Program-made: the position numbers and the translations under genes
From: Bacteroidales bacterium
GTDB lineage: Bacteria > Bacteroidota > Bacteroidia > Bacteroidales > ML635J-15
Reading direction: 5' to 3'
Length of the DNA stretch: 48,505 bases
Assembly (NCBI GenBank): GCA_017551515.1
Contig: JAFZLK010000077.1
Span: 1 to 48,505 of the forward strand
Part shown: positions 21,801-23,783 of the stretch, piece by piece
How positions within the stretch are numbered: position 1 is the stretch's first letter
Layout: each line of letters opens with the position of its first letter
The notes under the pieces: model-generated
Seen by the model: the letters and a program-made list of their open reading frames with translations, nothing else
Told to the model about the DNA's origin: nothing
Database searches by the model: none

Positions 21801-22239
21801 GAGTAGGATTAAGCGAGGTAGGAATAATAAAAGCACGTAAAAGGTCAAAATCGTTTTCACCTTTCGCAATCCAATCAAAATCAATCAGATATAACCAATT
21901 ATCGACAATTTCTATGTCTCGGTATGCATAAACATATGAAGCTCTGGTTTGTGAATATGCGTTGGTTGTTCCTGAATCGTTGGAGATATAGAGACCATTG
22001 CTTCCTCCATTGTTTGTCGTAGAGCCTATGTACCATTGGTTTCTCTGGTCGCCATTTTCAAGAACCCAGTTGTTGTTTTCGGCATCATTCTCGAAATCGC
22101 ATTGGTAAATAATCGTCTGACCAGTAGCGGTAAAAACAATAAAAAACAACAATATAGCACTAAGTGCTACAGTGGAAAATAATTTGTGAGATGCGTCATT
22201 CCCAGCGTTGTGGGAACCTCCCATATGTGAGTTTTTCAT
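1..22239 (-). CDS. Giant modular secreted surface protein / adhesin (3' end beyond the window)
   Basis: Starts at the ATG at 22239 and stays open to base 1: 7413 codons without a stop, last visible residues SPE. Order from the N-terminus: signal peptide; Cleaved_Adhesin domains (CA) 1-5 with fibronectin-type modules; four FISUMP-like domains of the 'YVDLGLP' type; CA6-8; two more FISUMP-like domains; CA9-11; a divergent MAM-like jelly roll; two DUF5018-like repeats; CA12; three classical FISUMP domains separated by Fn3-like modules; PKD/SprB-like repeats; short 'GCDS' repeats; a carboxypeptidase-regulatory-like domain; a propeller-like region. Such domains occur in gingipain/hemagglutinin, SprB and other T9SS clients, so export and surface display for adhesion or glycan binding is the likely role. 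The T9SS C-terminal sorting domain would lie off the left edge. A TAnnTTTG promoter sits 30 nt upstream. The existence of the gene is nearly certain; its function is inferred. Confidence 0.95.
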   Translation of the reverse strand, partial: MKNSHMGGSHNAGNDASHKLFSTVALSAILLFFIVFTATGQTIIYQCDFENDAENNNWVLENGDQRNQWYIGSTTNNGGSNGLYISNDSGTTNAYSQTRASYVYAYRDIEIVDNWLYLIDFDWIAKGENDFDLLRAFIIPTSLNPTLFAGNANGMTSNTNTIPSGWIDIANPESKLNLVSSWQHSEKELTIEAGTYKLVFFWKNDNVGGSNPPAAIDNISIRKLTCPYVTNLTVENIYAQSAKISWTERGAAENWEVIVSETELGEIELENYTEAATVSGMSTYTATGLSPLTTYYVYVRPACSADDKGDWVSYSFTTLIQDPVALPYICDFEDDTENANWVLENGDQPNQWSIGTAANNGGSNGLYISNDGGESNEYTATATSYVYACRSLEVTEAALYEVSFDWLGYGENTYDLLHAFIIPTSLKPTLSAGNANGMTGSTNTIPSGWIDIANINEELNYATTWQHSEKKMTMEAGTYYLVFFWKNNSSTGNNPPAVVDNISIVKDVPATLPYTCDFEDEDENASWTFSNLRNKWYIGTAANNGGSNGLYISNDSGTTNAYTNTSTSYVYAYRAMELTENAIYGVSFDWIANGESNYDLLRAFMVPVSLNPTLVAGNANNMTSSTNTTPSSWIDVADPAGKLNLASSWQHSEKDVPIEAGTYYLVFFWKNNNSSGDQPPAALDNISIQKSSCMPVTNITVGNITSESVTISWTEPGTADSWEVIVSETELDETELANYTEVVTVSDTPTYTATDLNLSTTYYMYVRPVCDIDDENEWTSYTYTTLQHVPATLPYTCDFEDDTENANWILVNDQINTWYIGTAANNGGSNGLYISDDGGANNEYDNGEWSDSYAYRAIAINQVGKYLFGFDWKAKGKSTYDFLKAFLIPANIFPNLTSENSIYYDDIPEGWIEISSIGTMSNSMVWQYNSKLIDIDAIGTYYLVFYWRNETENGNNPPAAIDNIEARLATAPVVVTNTAMPVDASSVRLKGSITYGGIAEVTERGFLFGSSADNLDQTLQSTDLTDDFTYIVTGLTTGETYYIKAFATNNEGTSYGNVKSFTAIDPDSYNIIYSCDFEDDAENQNWILNRPDEEYPTYWMIGNEVNNGGEKSMYVVWEYEYNDGNGIEIQYNTNSSAIAYGYREVDIPFSGEYWFKFDWKARGESDCDFVRAFIVPVELNASLITGSNYDYYDENQIGSSNVPSGWIDISEDIEMSGTVTWRKSRKKTELEAGSYYIVFYWIADETETYSEPGAVDNILVKTSILPFVETNAVNNNGVGSVILSGTLLDGGVTEVTERGFVYGNDINNLNETIQVSGSNENMTYELSGLAPGRLYYYKAYAINSKGTEYGDIKAFFAPSGLLDGHAYVDLGLPSSTMWAIENLEADSPEKIGSYFAWGETDARINHFSDFFGDYSYYDNPDVLPANADAATSNWGHIWRMPTGEEMQELLENCTWTWTKINGTSGYIVSANDNSIFLPAAGQGSVEVTNGGYDVNTNGYYWTSSISADDTNNAAALYFSADEHNMDNGNRHSGFSVRAVFKAVATVTTNSVTNLTPTSATLNGNISNSEFVEITERGFMFGTDSTNLAQNRISTDETDNFTYLLTELNINATYYYKAYIIANGDTSYGEVKSFITPSGRQGDYCYVDLGLPSGTLWATCNVGATDPEGYGGYYAWGETTTKETYTWETYIYAEGTTNEDPRFTKYCFNEDLGNNGFTDELTVLEDLDDAAVANWGEGWRMPTQEQFDELLNYCTWIWTEQNGVNGYLVKANNNNNSIFLPASGNRNNGDISKLNTYGYYWMSSFSSSLSIRARAVYFYSDHYQTYNDNRYYGYSVRPVYAPQTASTTLDPTAIHNDHGYVDLGLSVKWATTNIGATNIEEAGNYYAWGETQSKTDYDWYHYAHCYGDETELAKYCTDYGLTPDEPDFITTLELVDDAATANWGNGWRMPTYTEMKKLVDSCTWEWTERDGTYGYLVTGTGTGNSIFLPATGHYEGGTLESASSMYWTSSLGETNSQLAMMLSISDGYKIDSIYRPYGLPVRGVYDATLAMPTVSTDSVFNIATTSAYLYGTLINEDGIPETTEFGFEYGTDSQSLTETIQGSLGTNEFTVSLTGLAPNTTYYYRAYATNVNGTGYGEIKSFTTPSGTYGGHNYVDLGLPSGTLWATTNVGANSPEDYGGYYAWGETETKDEYTWSNYRYCNGSESTLTKYCNNASYGDGGFTDTHTVLDASDDAATASWGSDWRMPTNDEFEELISNCTITWTTQNSVNGRLFTGPNGNSIFLPAAGIYSDSELDYVGSNGLYWSSSLNTNYANYAWQLSSSSNSYSMVYGNRYYGQSVRPVYKEGNTASNDDDIIFQCDFEDADENSNWTLVNGEQANQWYIGSAAYNSGSNGLYISNDGGTSNVYTNNITSYVYAYRDIEFEETGIYRFVFDWRADGEDKDDLLRAFVVPFTDNTTLLAGDANGMTGATNTTPSGWIDISNGVLNQASTWQHSENEITIEAGTYTLVFFWKNDNSVFGNPPAAVDDISIRKISCPAVANVTIGYITTESATITWAERGTATNWEVIVSETELDETALENYTGAATVSGTPSYTATGLSPLTAYYVYVHAVCGADDKSDWESKTFISGQEPVSLPYTCNFEDDAENNNWTLENGYQTNQWHIGSAAKNGGENGLYISNDDGATNTYNGNSTSYVYAYRTFEVTEDALYQASFDWKATGEDRYDLLRAFIVPTSLNPDLLSGTDNGMSRYTNNIPAGWIDGGLGILELQERWQKSVFETTLEAGTYNLVFFWKNDDQRGYNPPAAIDNIKIKKLTCRNITNITVSDITLESATISWTELGTAESWNIIVSVEQLDDEQLEDASMETVASTSYFATGLNMSTTYYVYVRPVCSVDDKGDWESYTFNTSHVAATMPYTCDFEIATENASWTLSNGSQTNKWYIGTAANNGGDKGLYISNDEGLSNAYTYNSKSYVYAYRDIEFAETGFYKIAFDWKSEGLVIWDVMRAFIVPVSLNPNLSGGAHNGIVVVNLTTPTGWIDIANPTGGLMGINEWQHSEKTVKIEGGTYYLVFFWENDISSGSNPPAAVDNIEIDLLPPVATISTTNITTTSATLHGSIVNSENAEITARGFLFGTDSENLTEDLQSTDETDDFTYNNTGLTANTIYYYKAYATINGETIYGAVKSLVTHSGQYAGYYYVDLGLPSGLKWATCNVGANSLEDYGDLFAWGETEPKDSFMLSNYRYCVDSRETLTKYCTNSQYGYNGFTDGLTTLEASDDAATVNWGSGWRMPTRTEAVELINNCTATWFTINGVSGMLYVGPNGNNIFMPASGVSGSDIGFQSEYWSSSLSTSTQFAAYNIYSHIGECSMGSTLYRMHGLPVRAIYDAALATPTVTTSNASDIHAHTVVLNGTVTEEDEVPETTAYGFEYGTDSENLTETAQGEPGTVGFTATLTDLAAGTTYYYRAYATNSNGNGYGEIMSFTTLSEHNGHEYIDLGLPNGLMWAPVNVGASTPEEAGDYFAWGETTPKQTYNWETYIYAEGTTDSDPKLTKYCVNAQYGNDGFTDGFTNLLPEDDAATVNWGGEWRMPTYPEIQYLYDHCTKEWTTLNGKSGILLTGPNGNSIFLPGVGSRWNNTSDDNLCDYWSSTGYGGIEAQYLMDNSGSLVEGVVAKRYYGFPVRPVYSSPQTASDPDVIYHCDFEDIDDNAIWSTNITAGNGSQSNKWYIGTMPKPYEYSLYISSSYDGSTYDYSVYSNSSVYAYNSFEVPTRTNCMVSFDWKSRGNTETDFLRAFLVPTSLAPDLTGGTEIQNAASETPEGWIDISSEGGLMSMADNWQDEWRNDSTQVLLDAGTYYIVFYWTNKYDYSAGQGEQPPAAIDNIIIRKVPCELVTDITASDITFESVAINWTERGSAETWNIIVSDEELEDAELETYGNIVTVTDSSYYIEGLQATTTYYVYVRAVCSAEDFGEWGSVSFSTRNTPTPMPYSCGFEDEDENANWVLVNGDQTNKWYIGTVANNGGENGMYVSNDDGVSNVYTNTTATYIYAYRTLELTENGTYELSFDWQASGESSYDLLRAFIVPISINPDISAGNANGMTGNTNTNPSGWIDVANPEGKLNLASSWQHSSVETILEAGEYHLVFFWKNDNSSGNNPPAAIDNISIRKISCPSVANITTSDVTNESAIISWAERGTATSWEIVVSDVQLEEEQLESASAETVATSTYSATGLTISTTYYVYVRPVCSADEKGDWVSYNFKTSQIIATLPYTCDFEDVDENNSWDLENGTQTNKWHIGTAANNGGQKGLYISNDNGVTNAYTNNAVTYAYAYRTFEATENAFYEISFDWKATGENNYDVLRAFIVPTSLNPDLSAGVVNGMSGNTNTTPAGWIDGGLGALALQSEWQNASFETELNAGTYNLVFFWKNDNSSGSNPPAAIDNVSIRKLTCLSITDIRTTNITTSSADINWHESGTASVWEIIVSDTELSNTVLENYTDATTVYDSSYMAMDLNPSTTYYAYIRAICSDSDNSMWQSKSFKTNCDAITVSSDNPYSDNFDSYTGNVTGTSAPTGYPNHTMPDCWYFVNMSANTSAYPQMFLSASSTYAVSGNCLFFKSSGSTPAYAVLPQFNNNIENLILEFKYKNEGTTASNGILHVGIADDLSDLDASYIDVRSLEQVTENTSATVNFATETSYTGHYYIVFKYEGSSNNYYLSIDDVNVRYLSSEANIIEFSFAEDAEVPVIDSSAAIVTSVVSYSTASLNGLVPTITVSEGASINPESGVAQDFSSPVTYIVTAANGVTSREWTVNVSKALVASSANSILSFSFDGQQGESIIDVENHTVNAYAAWDYDISNIIPTITVSPMATISPASGTPQDFTNPVVYTVTAEDESSQDWTVTIANDENACPNPERITVSNIGDVFATISWEQRYLETSYNVKVSSTEMSDMTATADIFDNEISSTSLDLTELMRERTYYVYVQSACGAEDWIDTSFNTIILPATLPYTCGFEEITENNNWVLANGTQTNQWYIGTAANNGGEKGLYITNDNGVTNAYTNTSVTYVYAYRAFEVTESASYKVSFDWMANGETKYDNLRAFIVPASLNPDLSAGASNGMTSGNNTTPEGWFDGGLGVLNESSEWQSETIETIFEVGTYNIVFFWKTDGSGGSQPPAAIDNVSITLADASITTLYPDVRTNTTATLMAKSINATNVTFYYGTSRTEMSAIANATPTVNGNIVTLLLDNLSPETQYYYTVEAEDNSTILRGDTLSFTTCGIMTDDRDNTNYYTIQIGDQTWMAENLRYDGDIPLGTITTTSTEVAYRYNPNNDASNVATYGYLYNWTAAMNGDSSSDVNPSGVQGVCPIGWHLPSDAEWTQLADALGGIDNASAQLAGKSNLWSIGILTGSLNFNASGFGALPAGHYLDTYYGFGESAYFWSSTEYNSTSAYDRSIYHNNASMDRNGNSKGFGYSIRCVKNIEPTVATNSATNVTTTSATLNGSIQHSGISEITARGFKFGTNSSSLTDSLPSDDLSNNFSYNLTDLTEGTRYYYQAFAANEDATGYGKILSFRTLGAPDITFYYPTWRDTISVGLKAKVDFNGELDSYKFYIGTELNSLSEITDQTIFSDEDSTFVVTAPNLEPRTLYYAVAEATNAYGTGRSDTLSFYTYGSFVDVRDGTNYYTINIGEQIWMAENLKYEGDIPLMAYDNNSNQTTSDEIAYRYYPGYPNANEANVPIYGYLYNWPAAMNGASSSNENPSGVQGICPNGWHLPSMAEWYQLRDYIGTGNVSRLAGNYDLWQNGSQITKSPDFGESGFAAVPAGIEFIGPGTFARFRASSSESGGSDWAINFTVENDRNNLIYGTIDGSQAQSVRCVKSLPPDVATLYPDTRTNTSATLRAKVLSGSPADVTNYTFYYGTSRTEMSAIANATPTVNGNIVTLLLDNLSPETQYYYTAEITSEYGTVRGDTLSFLTYGSFTDDRDNTNYYTIQIGEQTWMAENLKYAGDEVSLGEETSETESYYYYPNGNEANVATYGYLYNWPAAMNGAGSSTANPSGVQGICPNGWHLPSDAEWTQLTNALGGIDNAGAQLAGNFSSWSGGMLTNSSYFGYSGFGALPAGYYNGYYIYFGEYDYFWSAREYNSTSAYTRFGDYNSINVNRGLHGKYIAFSVRCVKGTTIYAYDTVNYCGEQYTFGTQTLTATGDYEETFTLGTDKDSVVYLHLTMYPIPTVSIAPTNVTCNGESNGSAEVTVSVGTSPYEYAWSNNATTEVVNDLVVGDYSVTVTDANSCTATASVTISQPDELTVSLSADEILCNGQTTNIVSTIAGGTTPYAYLWSNSETTANLTDVEASVYGVTVTDANGCVATATTNITQPTALTVEISGSLSVCEGTSTTLTANVLGGTADYEYLWSNDESNATFTTQNITESTPYSVTVTDANGCTAVASVTVVIGDTPAIEISAETAVCFGNDVVLQANVSNAGTGYTVTWSASPTEGAGLLTTDGERITVTPTVVNTYTYTATLNANSCSNGEPFESTDDIEVEVNALPNATIANNTGETAITCSITEISLTATGGTIFLWSNGMSTAENIIGDEGVYTVTVTDANGCSSTTQIEISNDTDAPNVQITSDETEITCAVTEIPLQASGAVSYQWSSGAVISTLTVSAEGTYMVTGTATNGCTSTTSIDITEDLTTPNANIENITGTATLTCSTQSIEITAQGGELYAWSDSQWNEAANQTVTQAGTYIVTVTGANGCTAVSSISITQDISAPDVVASASEETICLNASTTLTATGAVTYQWTPETGLLSTNESEVTATPTVTTTYTVVGTADNGCTASAEVSVTVNLPVAYEFERTSCIMFEWNDQTFTESGNYEQTFTAANGCDSVVTLHLTINQPTESSNTVTACGSYEWNGTTYTESGNYQFTMPEANANGCDSVANLYLTINQPTESDDTVTACNSYEWYGQTYTETGDYVHTLQSVNGCDSVVNLHLIINSSSTGEFADQMCSGVPYVYEGQTYTEAGTYHVTLVNANGCDSIVTLMLTYANNCSGTITGIITDVNTDDPIPNAKVNFGNIVVRTNGNGEYSLTVPRGRKSLRVSAVGYVSYSEIFDVQSDTTRSIALYKPEISMGVDSISVTSYPYLAQYDSITITNTGNTALVWSSVSEYDSLALLPYDEETHQRRNSRALWDSIQTFSTRFNAEQAIATDGFFIYTSSWQRPGEFNRYTPDGEYIETFYIENVGMIRNLSYDGTYFYGTEATNIIFKLDLDNQTLVDSISTDVSNIRHCSFDRQNGNLLAGDWNSLYSIDTATGVSTQIRSDLMNVYSSAYDNLSPGGPYLWLFSQASQNNGPSAYIRQFSIGNADYTDKTHYLDDIGLSNSSLAGGICASEYVCEGKFVLLADIQNPSGSNIIATYEIGRTNSIVSPE
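895..1145 (-). other. Carboxypeptidase-regulatory-like (CNA-B/transthyretin-type) domain
   Basis: The segment reads CSGTITGIITDVNTDDPIPN, then AKVNFGN and G-EYSLTVPRG with RVSAVGYVSY. This is the usual layout of the CarboxypepD_reg-like beta-sandwich found as a spacer in Bacteroidetes surface proteins and TonB receptors. It sits between the GCDS repeats and the propeller-like region of the giant protein. Confidence 0.75.
1150..3735 (-). repeat. PKD/SprB-like repeats and Cys-containing 'GCDS' short repeats
   Basis: About 3595-1760 encodes a string of beta-sandwich repeats with SprB-type signatures: TCNG-x-SNGSA, YAWSN, YSVTVTDANGC and TA-x-(A/V)-S-(V/I)-T-I. SprB repeats are known from the Flavobacterium gliding adhesin. 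The later copies drift towards PKD/Ig-like form (TATGAVTYQW, AEGTYMVTG). From 1745 to 1150, four short repeats of about 35-43 residues follow, with C-x-SYEW-x-G-x-TYTE-(S/T)-G-(N/D)-Y and GCDSV-(V/A)-x-LHL or close variants. One related, partly degenerate copy sits at 3735-3600 before the SprB stretch. Confidence 0.8.
3746..7555 (-). repeat. Fn3, Cleaved_Adhesin 12 and three classical FISUMP domains
   Basis: An Fn3 (7555-7290) and CA12 (7255-6715) lead into three classical FISUMP domains (TIGR02145-like) at about 6440-5832, 5258-4640 and 4350-3746. Landmarks are the start DDRDNTNYYTIQIG-(D/E)-QTWMAENL, then YGYLYNW-(T/P)-AAMNG, GVQG-(V/I)-CP-(I/N)-GWHLPSDAEW, GF-(G/A)-A-(L/V)-PAG and a terminal RCVK. 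Each is preceded by an Fn3-like module (6715-6445, 5545-5260, 4635-4355); the first and third open with TLYPD. An extra ERGF/ARGF-type module lies at 5830-5550. Two of the Fn3-like modules share a nearly identical 128-bp tract (see findings). Confidence 0.85.
7560..8640 (-). other. Divergent MAM-like jelly roll plus two DUF5018-like repeats
   Basis: About 8640-8090 encodes a jelly-roll-like domain different from the Cleaved_Adhesin type. It begins CDAITVSSDNPYSDNFDSY, has a CW-YF strand and ends LSIDDVNVRY. Two repeats of roughly 85-90 residues follow (8090-7820 and 7820-7560). Both contain I-x-SFSF or EFSFAEDAEV-like starts, TITVS-x-x-A-x-I-x-P-x-SG and QDF-(S/T)-(S/N)-PV-x-Y-x-VTA, then W-TV-(N/T)-(V/I). 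That is the pattern of DUF5018/cadherin-like beta domains in Bacteroidales lipoproteins. They probably act as spacers. Confidence 0.6.
8640..11170 (-). repeat. Adhesin block 3: Cleaved_Adhesin domains 9-11 with three Fn3 domains
   Basis: CA9 (11170-10590) is the most diverged copy: the NNGG motif is replaced by MPKPYEYSLYIS and an extra 'TNITAGNG' stretch is present. CA10 (10297-9750) and CA11 (9452-8912) are typical. Fn3 domains follow each at about 10590-10300, 9740-9460 and 8900-8640, with cores INWTERG, ISWAERG and INWHESG. The Fn3 strand YYVYVR(A/P)VCS recurs with a conserved Cys that may pair with the Cys at the end of each CA domain (inference). Confidence 0.85.
11192..12955 (-). repeat. 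FISUMP-like block 2: two 'Y(V/I)DLGLP' domains with ERGF-type modules
   Basis: FISUMP-like domains at about 12672-12087 and 11785-11192 carry FAWGETEP/FAWGETTP, TKYC, WRMPT, GPNGN-x-IF-(M/L)-P and terminal VRAI or VRPV motifs. Each is preceded by a fibronectin-like module (12955-12680 and 12085-11790) with the GF-(L/E)-(F/Y)GTDSENLTE signature. The two domains are in the same subfamily as the four in 15203-18165 but are clearly diverged from them. Confidence 0.8.
12960..15180 (-). repeat. Adhesin block 2: Cleaved_Adhesin domains 6-8 with two Fn3 domains
   Basis: CA6 (15180-14640), CA7 (14340-13795) and CA8 (13507-12960) keep the CDFE or CNFE start, the WYIG/WHIG strand, GLYISND and PPAA-(I/V)-D-(N/D)-I. 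Fn3 domains fill 14630-14350 and 13790-13510, with cores ITWAERG and ISWTELG and the strand YYVYV. The CA-Fn3-CA-Fn3-CA arrangement repeats that of blocks 1 and 3, which suggests expansion by duplication of a CA+Fn3 unit of about 830 bp. Confidence 0.85.
15203..18165 (-). repeat. FISUMP-like block 1: four 'YVDLGLP' domains
   Basis: Four domains at about 18165-17612, 17325-16710, 16690-16105 and 15803-15203. Shared landmarks are YVDLGL near the start, (Y/F)AWGET, TKYC in three of the four, DDAA-x-x-NWG or a close variant, WRMPT, NSIFLPA(A/S)G, YW-(T/S/M)-SS and a terminal VR-(P/A/G)-V. This matches the Fibrobacter-succinogenes-major-paralog/DUF1566-like fold seen in many Bacteroidales surface proteins, probably a C-type-lectin-like ligand-binding unit (inference). 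ERGF-type fibronectin-like modules separate domains 1/2 (17610-17340) and 3/4 (16105-15810); domains 2 and 3 are directly adjacent. Confidence 0.8.
18455..22115 (-). repeat. Adhesin block 1: Cleaved_Adhesin domains 1-5 with fibronectin-type modules
   Basis: Five jelly-roll domains lie at about 22115-21565, 21270-20715, 20712-20165, 19870-19335 and 19030-18455. Each opens with a CDFE(D/N) motif followed by W-x-IG and, in CA1-4, NNGGSNGLYIS. Each has a central Y-F/D-W strand and a GWID motif; CA1-4 end in PPAAIDNI-like motifs and CA5 in GAVDNI. This is the pattern of the Cleaved_Adhesin family (gingipain/hemagglutinin K domains). Fn3 domains with an ISWTE core follow CA1 (about 21550-21280) and CA3 (about 20160-19890). 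A second fibronectin-like type with an ERGF-(L/V)-(F/Y)G motif follows CA4 (19330-19040) and CA5 (18440-18170). CA2 and CA3 abut without an Fn3 between them. Confidence 0.85.
22117..22239 (-). other. Signal peptide with an unusually long polar N-region
   Basis: Residues 1-41 of the giant protein. About 19 polar, Gly/His/Asn-rich residues (MKNSHMGGSHNAGNDASHK) come before a hydrophobic core (LFSTVALSAILLFFIVFTA). A probable type I cleavage site lies near ATGQ, just before the first Cleaved_Adhesin domain. The only nearby alternative ATG is codon 6 (22224), which would still leave a 14-residue N-region. Confidence 0.75.
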
Positions 22240-22269
22240 CTTTAATAAGATTTTAAAGCATAAGAGAGG

Positions 22270-22277
22270 CAAAAGTA
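22270..22277 (-). promoter_or_regulatory. Promoter -7 box of the giant gene
   Basis: The minus strand reads TACTTTTG, an exact TAnnTTTG match, 30 nt upstream of the ATG at 22239. No good -33 TTTG was found at 19-21 nt spacing. The surrounding sequence 22240-22340 is very A/T-rich and holds no other recognisable feature. Confidence 0.6.
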
Positions 22278-22340
22278 AGAAAATATTAAGAATAAAATGA
22301 ATTAAAAAATCAAAGTTTTAGAAAATTTTTGTATTGTGTT

Positions 22341-23555
22341 CTACCGAAAACTTTTTGGTAGCCATACATTTTCAAGTGACTGCGCTTCTTTGAAAAGCGG
22401 TGCAATCTCATCATCGGTAAAACCTGCGATTCCACAACCAATGCGAGTTACGAGGAATTTGTATTCAGGATGCTTCTTTGCAAACTCAATAAACTCATCA
22501 ACATACGGTCTTATCGTTTCCACTCCGCCCTGCATAGTTGGAATTGCATAACTTTGTCCCTGAAGACCAACGCCTTGTCCCCACACAGCGCCAAACTTGT
22601 CCACAGCTATTCTTGCAGCACCGCCACCATGCATTCCAGCAAGATTGCTCCCGAAAACAAAAATTTCATTTGGGGCAAGTGAGCGTATAAAATCTGGGGT
22701 ACAACGCTCCGATTGTTTTTCTTTTTGTTCCATATCAATATATTTTGGATGATAATTTACTGCATCATAGAATCTTTTCATGTTAGCGATAAAATATCTC
22801 GGGACAAGACGCATTGCACGACTGACGATTTCTGCAGGAATGTCCTTGTAGAATGCTTCGGCTATTCCCCCCGCGATGCATGCCTGCGTATCGCTGTCGC
22901 CACCGAGCGAAACAGCAAGGCGCACTGTGCTTTCATAGTCGGTACTATCAAGGAAAGCGATGATGGCTTCCGGAACTGAGCCTTGACAAGTTACATCAAA
23001 ATCATAACTAGGTCTGATTTGGTCGCATGTTCGGTCAAGATTATATCCATATTTTGTTGATATATAATCCCTTATCTCCTGTTTGTTTTTGCCGTTTCTT
23101 GCCATCCAAATTGCTGCCGCTGTTGCTTGTGCACCCTTAATGCCTTCTGGATCGTTGTGCGTTATGCTGGCGGAAATTTCGGCTACTCTTTCGGTTTCTT
23201 CCAATGTATCAAACATCCAGCCGACTGCACTTACGCGCATTGCCGAACCATTGCCAAAACTATTGTATGGACGACGTTTTCCATCTTTAAAAATACCTGA
23301 AGGGAAAAATAGCCAGGATGAAAACATGCCACCATAACCTGCTCTTGGATTCAGCGAACCAAACTTTACCATTTTGTCTTCCAATACCTTGTGGGAATGT
23401 TCTGCATCATCCAGCAGCCATTCAACTACAGCCATTGTCATTACCGAATCGTCGGTGTATCTACTCCTTTTGTCAAACAAATTGAACTTTGTTGTTTTTA
23501 TGCTGTTGAACTCATGTGATGAGCCAACGATGTCTCCAATTATTGCTCCTAACAT
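22341..23555 (-). CDS. ADP-ribosylglycohydrolase fused to a C-terminal macro-like (A1S_2505-type) domain
   Basis: 404 residues. Residues 1 to about 270 form a DraG/ARH-type hydrolase: GAIIGDIVGS at the start, the metal-binding TDDSVMT motif near residue 37, GNGSAMRVSAVGW near residue 102, and GGDSDTQACIAG near residue 220 with the second acidic metal cluster. The family removes ADP-ribose from proteins or small molecules using two Mg2+ ions. Residues of about 285-404 (EIFVFGSNLAGMHGGGAA, LVTRIGCGIAGF) match the macro-domain-like module labelled A1S_2505 phage-related, which may bind ADP-ribose. A NUDIX/NrtR-like gene lies 228 bp upstream on the same strand, so both act in ADP-ribose or NAD turnover. 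All key hydrolase motifs are intact. The physiological substrate is unknown. Confidence 0.88.
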   Translation of the reverse strand: MLGAIIGDIVGSSHEFNSIKTTKFNLFDKRSRYTDDSVMTMAVVEWLLDDAEHSHKVLEDKMVKFGSLNPRAGYGGMFSSWLFFPSGIFKDGKRRPYNSFGNGSAMRVSAVGWMFDTLEETERVAEISASITHNDPEGIKGAQATAAAIWMARNGKNKQEIRDYISTKYGYNLDRTCDQIRPSYDFDVTCQGSVPEAIIAFLDSTDYESTVRLAVSLGGDSDTQACIAGGIAEAFYKDIPAEIVSRAMRLVPRYFIANMKRFYDAVNYHPKYIDMEQKEKQSERCTPDFIRSLAPNEIFVFGSNLAGMHGGGAARIAVDKFGAVWGQGVGLQGQSYAIPTMQGGVETIRPYVDEFIEFAKKHPEYKFLVTRIGCGIAGFTDDEIAPLFKEAQSLENVWLPKSFR

Positions 23556-23783
23556 AATTCTTAATTTATTCTAGTTATGGTTTCTAATTTCTAGTTTCTA
23601 TGCCTGCGGCATTTCTAAGTTTAAGGTTGTTTGAAATGGTTTCAAATGGTTTGATATTGTTTCGTAATTCTTTTTATTGTGTTTAATATATCTAAAATCT
23701 TCATTTTTTTCAATTTTTTGGTTCAAAAATTATCCATTGTTCATTGTCAATTATTCATTATAAATTATCCATTATCAATTCGC
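23556..23783. repeat. Intergenic region with 'gtttct' palindromic repeat and AT-rich direct repeat
   Basis: Two repeat types lie here. At 23580-23617, gtttct/atttct copies flank a small palindrome (atgcctgcggcat), the same family as at 34790-34860. At about 23738-23780, the strings 'attatccatt', 'attgtcaatt' and 'attatcaatt' recur as a degenerate tandem array, a type common in Bacteroidetes intergenic DNA. No open reading frame or clear promoter for the downstream hydrolase gene was seen. Confidence 0.6.

Noticed and set aside
222..21931. Dozens of plus-strand and other-frame minus-strand open frames of 60-256 codons, including the 256-codon frame at 15166-15936.
   Set aside because: All lie opposite to or out of frame with the giant gene, give low-complexity or Cys-rich translations without domains, and mirror its repeats. 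They are shadows of one coding strand.
3746..22115. CRISPR-like or satellite repeats because of the regular recurrence of similar words.
   Set aside because: The periodicity follows protein domains of about 270-620 bp, the frame is kept and the differences are mostly synonymous or conservative. This is coding repetition.
22341..22700. Prophage origin of the C-terminal domain of the hydrolase fusion (family name 'phage-related').
   Set aside because: The name is historical. The gene is flanked by ordinary chromosomal genes, and no phage structural, integrase or lysis genes are near.
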